This document shows, piece after piece, positions 57,702 through 64,000 of a stretch of DNA of 64,000 bases. Made by a program: the position numbers and the translations under genes. The notes under the pieces were generated by a model that made no database searches, was not told the DNA's origin, and saw only the letters and a list, made by a program, of their open reading frames with translations. Numbering within the stretch: the first letter of the stretch is position 1; every line of letters begins with the position of its first letter. The DNA is from Sialis fuliginosa (lineage: Eukaryota; Arthropoda; Insecta; Megaloptera; Sialidae): assembly GCA_961205875.1 (NCBI GenBank), contig OY540813.1, positions 22,663,001 through 22,727,000 on the forward strand, given 5' to 3'.

Positions 57702-59400
57702 GCAACTTTAAATATGTTTATATCACCATAAACCAACTGGGGAGGATAGATGAATTTTTAAATATCAATACAATCGTTCAAATATATTTCTAAAACAGAA
57801 AATGGTAACTCACTCTAGTACTACGAAATCAGAAAACTCAGAAAAATTAGTACTTAATACCTATCGAAATGACTACTTTGTTTTGTAAGGGAAATCACAG
57901 GCCTGTGTTATTGCTTATTTTAACTCTTTAATGGCTGATATGAGTTGATTTAAATTAAAAGTAATATAATGGGATGTTACGAAACTATTTTGATCACCGA
58001 AACCAAAACCGTATCGGAAATAATTATTTCGGATAGTTTTATGTTCGTTGCCCCATTCCCGGAAAAAAACCAGGACTGCATACGAGACGAGAAGAGAGCC
58101 TCGTTTATAGCTGACAGTCTCGCCTCGAACGTAACGAAAAAATTTAAACCAGCTTTGTCACGTGTGAATTTTGTATAAAAAATATTTTTTATGAGTACCT
58201 ACATATAATTTATTCTTATGCAAAAAACAAAGAAACGAAATAAAATATAAATGTTTTATATTTTACTTTATTTTTTGATTTAAAGAATAGGTAATATCAA
58301 ACAATAAATTTGTACAAATTTTTTTTGATCTCGTCTCGGGATTGCCCGAACTTAAATAAATATCGTTTCAATAACGTCTCGTCCGAATTTAGGGCATTTT
58401 CACCTCGGCGGGCGTGCAAACCTAGGAAAAACCAATACTAAATAAAAATATTTGTATTCTAAAGATTCATTGGAATTGAGGACGGTCACTTTTCAACCAA
58501 AACAAATACTTTTCTTATATCACTTATCCAATAACAAAGTAAAAACATCTCTGTACAATTTTTAGTGACTCGCTTTAGCGATAAAACATAGGTACCTACC
58601 TGTACAGTACAAAATTAATTATGTAAGCTGTGTAAACATTGTATTCACTTGATAATTATGTTTTATAACTATATTTAGACTTTTAAATATAAACCTGTCC
58701 AAAGTTGGTAGTTCTGAGAATTTAAAATTAAATCTGGGCCGGTGACGTTTTTCAACATATAATTGCCTCCACTTTCACATTGTCTGTTCCCTGATATTAG
58801 AGTTTAGTTTTACAAATTAGATGTAATTTAATCGAGAGAAAACAATTATTTTTATTCCGCATTGTTCCTTTTGTTTATGAGACAGTTTATCTCTGATTAA
58901 AAAAATTTAATTAAATATTTTTTTAAAACTCGGTGAGATTTGAGATTGATAAATGGTGTCTGTTATGGAAGTTTATTATTATATATAAAAATGAAAGTTA
59001 ATTAATAACATAGTTCCAAAAAAAATCTTCTTAACCGAACTATGCATCTGTACGTATTTTTGATGCGCCTGAAAATGGATTTGGCAATAAAAAAGCTCAC
59101 TCACCTAGTAAATATTTTGCTATCTAATCGTCAAAAAATTGAAAAAGACCATTATAATTTTTTTTTACTGAATTTAATAAATGACTTGTAGATTAGACTT
59201 TTCTCTAAAAAAGATATCCAGCTTTCCAAATTTGCCCTTATACACGTTCAGATTTTAAATTGTGATTTTTGCTTTAATTAATAATATCTCGGTCAAAAAT
59301 GGTCTTGAAAATTCTTTTTTTTTTTGTTATAGGAAATCAGTGAGCTTTTTTTATTATTGTCAAATTCGTTTTCAGTGTCCAAATATATTTATAAAAACAT
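57702..59400. other. Intergenic AT-rich DNA
   Basis: The 69-codon frame at 57969-58178 (+) is less AT-biased than its surroundings but has no recognisable domain. GAGACGAGAAGAGAGCCTCG and GTCTCGCCTCGAACG phrases there resemble the stem-loop near 30131. No gene is called. Confidence 0.35.
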
Positions 59401-59612
59401 GTAGTCCTCGGTCCCGGCTTTAAACTTTGAAATAAAAAATACTCCTCTGAAACTTCGTGAGTGGATTCATTTTGGCGTAACTTACAACTTTTTTTCTCAG
59501 AATTTTCGAAAATAAAAAAGTTCTAGGTTACACCAAAATGAATTCACTTACGAAGTTTCAGAGGAGTATTTTTTTATTTCAAAATTTAAAGCCGGTACCG
59601 AGGGCTAATAGT
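59401..59612. repeat. Inverted repeat with ~90-bp arms
   Basis: Left arm GTCCTCGGTCCCGGCTTTAA, then TACTCCTCTGAAACTTCGTG and TTCATTTTGGCGTAAC. Right arm GGTTACACCAAAATGAATTC, then GAAGTTTCAGAGGAGTA and TTTAAAGCCGGTACCGAGGG. The loop is about 40 bases. Confidence 0.75.
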
Positions 59613-59772
59613 TTAGTTAAGAGAACTACCTTTTTGTGTGTCTGTGTAATTAATTATTATACTTAATTAAAATTAACGCCAATTTGTTTCGGTCTAAGAA
59701 TCAAGCTGATTTCTCATACATAATTAAGTATTAAAATGCCGTAAAAATCTTATCCTAAACTAGAATACCCCT

Positions 59773-60030
59773 TAAGGATCGACTATTGAGATGGTCTCAG
59801 GCCGGCCTCTTCCGGTTTCGCTCCAATCAAATCTTATGATATTCACATTTACGAACCGCTCTCTGGCCTGTCTCGGTACAATCCATGCCAGGTTCGATCA
59901 CACTCCAATAAAATATTATTTATACCTAAATATACTTTATACCTACATTCTGAATGATTTCATTGTTTATTTATATTTGATTGGAACGAGACCGCAACGA
60001 GACAGGCTCAATATTCTGGATCGACCCTAA
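59773..60030. mobile_element. Short TIR element (~60-bp inverted ends)
   Basis: Left end TTAAGGATCGACTATTGAG and right end CTCAATATTCTGGATCGACC are inverted. Further matches: GGTTTCGCTCCAATCAAAT versus ATTTGATTGGAACGAGACC. The 79-codon frame at 59791-60030 runs through the element and is not a gene. The central part is AT-rich. Confidence 0.65.
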
Positions 60031-61349
60031 ATATCTAATAATGGCTATGTTTGTATCTAGTACAAGTAGCAATGATTTTGCTTAAATATACCCCCCTTCC
60101 TCCCCATAGGAATCAAGTTTTAATTGTCTATTCAAATAATTTACACCATTAAAAAGTTTAATAAAAGGTAAAATTTTTGCTGTAAATACAGCATTCATTT
60201 GATAACATTATAAATTGAATGATCTTAATTAATCTCGCAAAATTTTATATATTTTCAAACACAGCATATTTATTTATATTTTTCATGCATTACACCTCAA
60301 TAAAATGATGAAATTCATGTAGGTACGTGCTAACACTCACTGGATAAAACAGCGTTCTACAAACTTTTTATGGAAGCTCTTTTTACTCCGGAACATTCAT
60401 AATGTTCCGTTATGGTGATTTGATTTACAAATAAAAAATCCAGCATTAATGCTCAAACACGTTTTATTTTATAGGTACTTTGTAAATAAAAATAGTATGA
60501 ATTATAAAAGTTCAAAATGCAGGGTTACATCGACTTTAATAATTTATTTTTTTAAATTAAAATTTAAAATTAGATTTTTATTAAAAGTGATTTAAAATTT
60601 AAATAAATAAAGGACTACTTTGATATCTATCTATGCATAATTGTTTCTTACGATACGTAGTGTATATATTTTTTCTATTATATGTTTCATTGTCAATTTT
60701 AATTTAGTATTTAAGCACACAACATTGATAGTTTCTTAAATTATACATTAAAATGACAGTCTTGTGACATAGGTATATATTTTAAACAAGTTTTCTATGG
60801 CATATTACACTTTTTGGTTTTCGTAATATAAACTACTCTATAAATTAATTAATTCATATTTTATACCACTAATAGATTATTTAACGTATTTTGGCGAATT
60901 TAACAAACAATTCTATTTAAAATAAATCTATATTTTATGCAACCCTGGCAAAATGTCATTATTAAAGAATGTACCTACATACGTGAAATGTAAATTATAA
61001 GGAAAAGGTAGAATATTTTTTTAATATGCATGTCTATTCAACAAATGAGGTTTTAATTAAAAAGTCTGTTTTTATAAGCACAAATACTAGAAGTTTTAAC
61101 CAGTGGTATAGAAATTTCTTAATTTTTGGAGTACTTATTACAAGGCAAAAAACGGTAGATATTTTCATTTCAATAAATAAATATTAACATAATTTCTGTA
61201 ACCTCTATTAAACACTGCTGAGGTGTCGCATAAAGGGAGATATACCCTATTTGACCTTGCCTCCTCAAATCATAATTTATTTAACTCCCTGCAGAATTTC
61301 TTTGTGACAAAAATTATAACTAACAATAAGTATTTGAAAAATTGCAAAA
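60031..61349. other. Intergenic AT-rich DNA
   Basis: No supported gene or clear repeat boundary is seen. Confidence 0.4.
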
Positions 61350-61520
61350 ATCTCATTTATCTTGAAAAAAAAAACAATTGCCATTAGAATCTAGATATAT
61401 TAATAATGGTGATTCTTATCATAAAATTGATAATAATAACTTTTGTTTAGAATCTAATGGCAATTACTTTTTATCTAACTATATTTATCATCCGACGAAT
61501 CATTTGCAAGATAAATGAGA
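61350..61520. repeat. Small inverted repeat
   Basis: CTCATTTATCTTG with CAAGATAAATGAG at the outside, and CAATTGCCATTAGAATCT with AGAATCTAATGGCAATT inside, form two nested stems about a common centre near 61430. Confidence 0.6.
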
Positions 61521-62281
61521 AGAATTAAATCCGTGGAGATATTGTGCCCCTAAAGAGGGAGAAGGGAGGTGAGTACCGTACGGGTTTTTGGAGTGGCGTT
61601 TTGCAGAAGAAGGTTGAAGTCCTTAACGGTCGGACTACCGGTTGTGAAGTGGACTTAATCGATTTGCCTTATGAATAACTCAATTTGCATTTTAACTTAT
61701 TTAAGTCCTTGTTCGTTTATTTTTTATAACTACCTAAATTGAGAATGACTTTAATTTTTTCTTTGAAATGTGGGTCGCCCTAGGTACGAAGTGTGCAAAG
61801 GTTAACCCGGTATAAAGTATTAATGTATGATGTCTTTTTGTATCCTAAATTCAATTTATTTGTGGTTAACAGGAAAGGGTTTTATCTTGAGTTGTAGTCG
61901 CACGAAAAGTGTCTATTTAATTAAATTTATAAACCACTATATATTCTAATGTATGATTTTAAAAACTATATGATATGTTTCTTTAAACATGATGGGAATG
62001 GTTACAGTGATAGGACGACAGTTTTTTTTAGAATATTTAAAATCCTTGAATTTTAATATGTTATGTTAACTTAAAATATGCAAAATCATAAAATATTTTG
62101 TCCCATAAATCAAAATAATTTAATTATACAATATTTAGAGCCGTTTGTTTTCCAGTAAATGAATTATTTAATATTCACTAAAATTGAATTAAATTAACAT
62201 AATCGAAAAATTAAAAAACAGTACGGGAAACTAGTACACGAGGTTCGATTTACAAGAAAAAACAAGAAGTGTGCAGTTATG
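61521..62281. other. Intergenic AT-rich DNA
   Basis: A less AT-rich stretch at about 61530-61660 has no open frame of interest. Nothing else is seen. Confidence 0.35.
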
Positions 62282-62289
62282 GTTATACA

Positions 62290-62554
62290 CAGGAACGGTG
62301 CTAGGGATTTAGTTGGTGTGTGAAAAATTTATATCGCCGCCTTTTTTTCACACTTGCGCCCCCTGCTATTTTTGATGACCTTTTTTTGTTATCATTACGA
62401 TTTTGCCGCCCCATAAATTTACTTTTTGTACTATTTTTTTTAGTCCTCAAATCACTTTTTACTTAATTCTAATAATGCTATTCTCTCGCATTTTATTCAA
62501 ATTTTGCCGTCTCCGATGAAAATCACGCATCGTACCCGCCTTCCGCCGGCCCTG
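62290..62554. mobile_element. hAT-type MITE, 265 bp, 8-bp target-site duplication
   Basis: Flanked by GTTATACA at 62282-62289 and 62555-62562. Left end CAGGAACGGTGCTAGGGATT, right end (inverted) CAGGGCCGGCGGAAGGCGGG, an imperfect terminal repeat. TTGCGCCCCC and TTTTGCCGCC phrases lie inside. No coding capacity. Confidence 0.8.
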
Positions 62555-62562
62555 GTTATACA

Positions 62563-64000
62563 TATATTTTTTACCTCTCACAGTAATTATCCAACTTAAT
62601 AAAAAAATAATATTTGTTTAAACAAAACTATACAAAAATTAAAAGATAAATCAATGGTAGTTGGGACATTGCTGATTAATTAATTAAATAAAAAAATTAT
62701 ATTGGATATTAGGCCAGGCTGGTATTACAAAATTTTACAAATATATGATTGTACACTATGTAAAATTATTCACTCTCAAAAATTACAAAACGAATTTGTA
62801 CATCAGAGTGTTTATTTTGATTTAAATTCTAATTAAACATTAAAAATGACTGAATAAATAACTTTTCATACTTATGATGAAGTTTGCCATCAAAGGAACA
62901 TGTTAAATATACACACAAGTCATACGAGAAATTAAAATTAATATTTGGTTATATACACACAGAAGAGAGAGTAAATAAATGTAAATTGTAATTTAAAGAT
63001 AACTGTGCAAATTGCAAGTTGTTTGAAGATGTGTATCAACAATCTCCGTTTTTCCAGTAGTAAGCTAAAAAGATTTATGTTGTTCTATTTGATTGGTTAT
63101 TTATTTATTTAGTTAATTTATTGAATTGCATATACAATAGAAAAAGCTGTGTAAGATTTTTTTGCATAGATTAAATAATTTAAAAATGTATTTTGGTATT
63201 TCAAAATTGTTATTTTTTCTTCAAAATATCTTAAGTACGAAGTACGATGCATGTCACCTGAAATTTTTTGAAATTTGTTTTTAAAGAGCTTTACATTTTT
63301 CATAAAAATGTTATTACAACTTTTTTATTAGAACAATTTTGTATTAGAATATAATCTCTTACGGATATATGCATTTGTTTTTAGTAGATGTATAGCCGAA
63401 AACTAAGACACGAGTAAATTTGGAGTTGAGGTGTTTTGTGCCCCTAGTTGATAAATAATTAGTTGTTAAAGTTATAAGTCAGTTATAAGTTTTTAAGTAA
63501 TTAAGTTTATTTTATTTTTGATATAAGTTGCAACTACTTGATAAAAATAATATAAAGTTTCACATATACCTAATAATGGACATTGGAGATAATTTAAACT
63601 AAGCGTAGATTGAAAATCGATTAAAATTTTTTTTTTTTAATTACCGGCGATAGCCATTTCATATTTTTAAATGAATAAGACTGGCACTTTACGTAATTCC
63701 CAAGGCTTATAATCGTTGAATACATGCACGGTTGATGATCAGCTGTAAAACGATATAACTATAGACTCATATTTTCATAATGCAGATAGCACCTGTACAT
63801 TTATATATTAGTATTTATGTAATCCAATATGTCCCATTAATAAAAATGATTTAAAAGGCACGCACTAACGAATATAATATCTGGAAGAGATAATTGAAAG
63901 ATGAACGCAAAACGGAATTGTTAACGAGAAGTAATTAATGAATACATCCCAAATAACATTTCAAAGATGTACTGTAATTTAATTGTACACCATTTATATG
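62563..64000. other. Intergenic AT-rich DNA to window end
   Basis: No supported gene, RNA gene or clear repeat; a 61-codon minus frame at 63118-63303 has no domain. Confidence 0.4.

Noticed and set aside
57969-58178. 69-codon open frame with less biased composition
   Set aside because: No recognisable family and nearby GAGACGAG/CTCGTCTC-type repeat phrases; not enough to call a gene.
1-64000. CRISPR arrays, bacterial operons, ribosomal RNA genes
   Set aside because: The window is intron-containing animal DNA; no regularly spaced short repeats or rRNA core sequences were seen.

Overview
The window is AT-rich animal DNA with spliced genes, very short introns (several of 55-70 bp) and many foldback or MITE-type repeats. 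The only clearly recognisable gene is a domino (dom) orthologue on the + strand. It encodes the INO80/SWR1-class SNF2 ATPase that serves insects as both p400 and SRCAP. The alternative C-termini match the layout known for insect Domino, so an insect is the best reading; I cannot name the order.

Region 1-20290 is dom, with the 5' part (HSA region, start codon) lying left of the window. Eleven shared exons (591-6266) carry ATPase lobe 1, a long insertion, lobe 2 and an acidic segment. A shared exon begins at 8268. At 8489/8490 the gene forks. Reading through gives a basic, SRCAP-like tail ending at 9719 (isoform B). Splicing at a weak donor skips about 5.6 kb to a 12-codon micro-exon (14082-14117) and then eight more exons encoding a SANT domain and a Gln/Ser/Thr/Val-rich tail ending at 20290 (isoform A, p400-like). 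Every exon junction was checked for phase and the frame stays open across all of them. Both 3'UTR regions carry copies of one foldback repeat family.

Region 20291-64000 has no gene I can recognise. It holds a ~2.2 kb foldback element with ~0.97 kb arms, a near-perfect 828 bp foldback, at least three hAT-type elements with intact 8-bp target-site duplications, several other terminal-inverted-repeat elements, a ~0.27-0.29 kb tandem repeat, RTE-like 3' tails, hammerhead/Penelope-like motifs, and a frameshifted fragment of a repetitive arthropod gene family. Three places look like possible promoters or first exons of unseen genes: a CpG-rich segment at 26370-26558 ending in a strong donor, a GC/E-box island at 34495-34565, and a TATA-plus-ATG-plus-donor arrangement at 46108-46220.

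I found no clearly new biological system. The points most worth following are the dom isoform fork, the shared repeats at its control points, and the long foldback loci as possible dsRNA sources.
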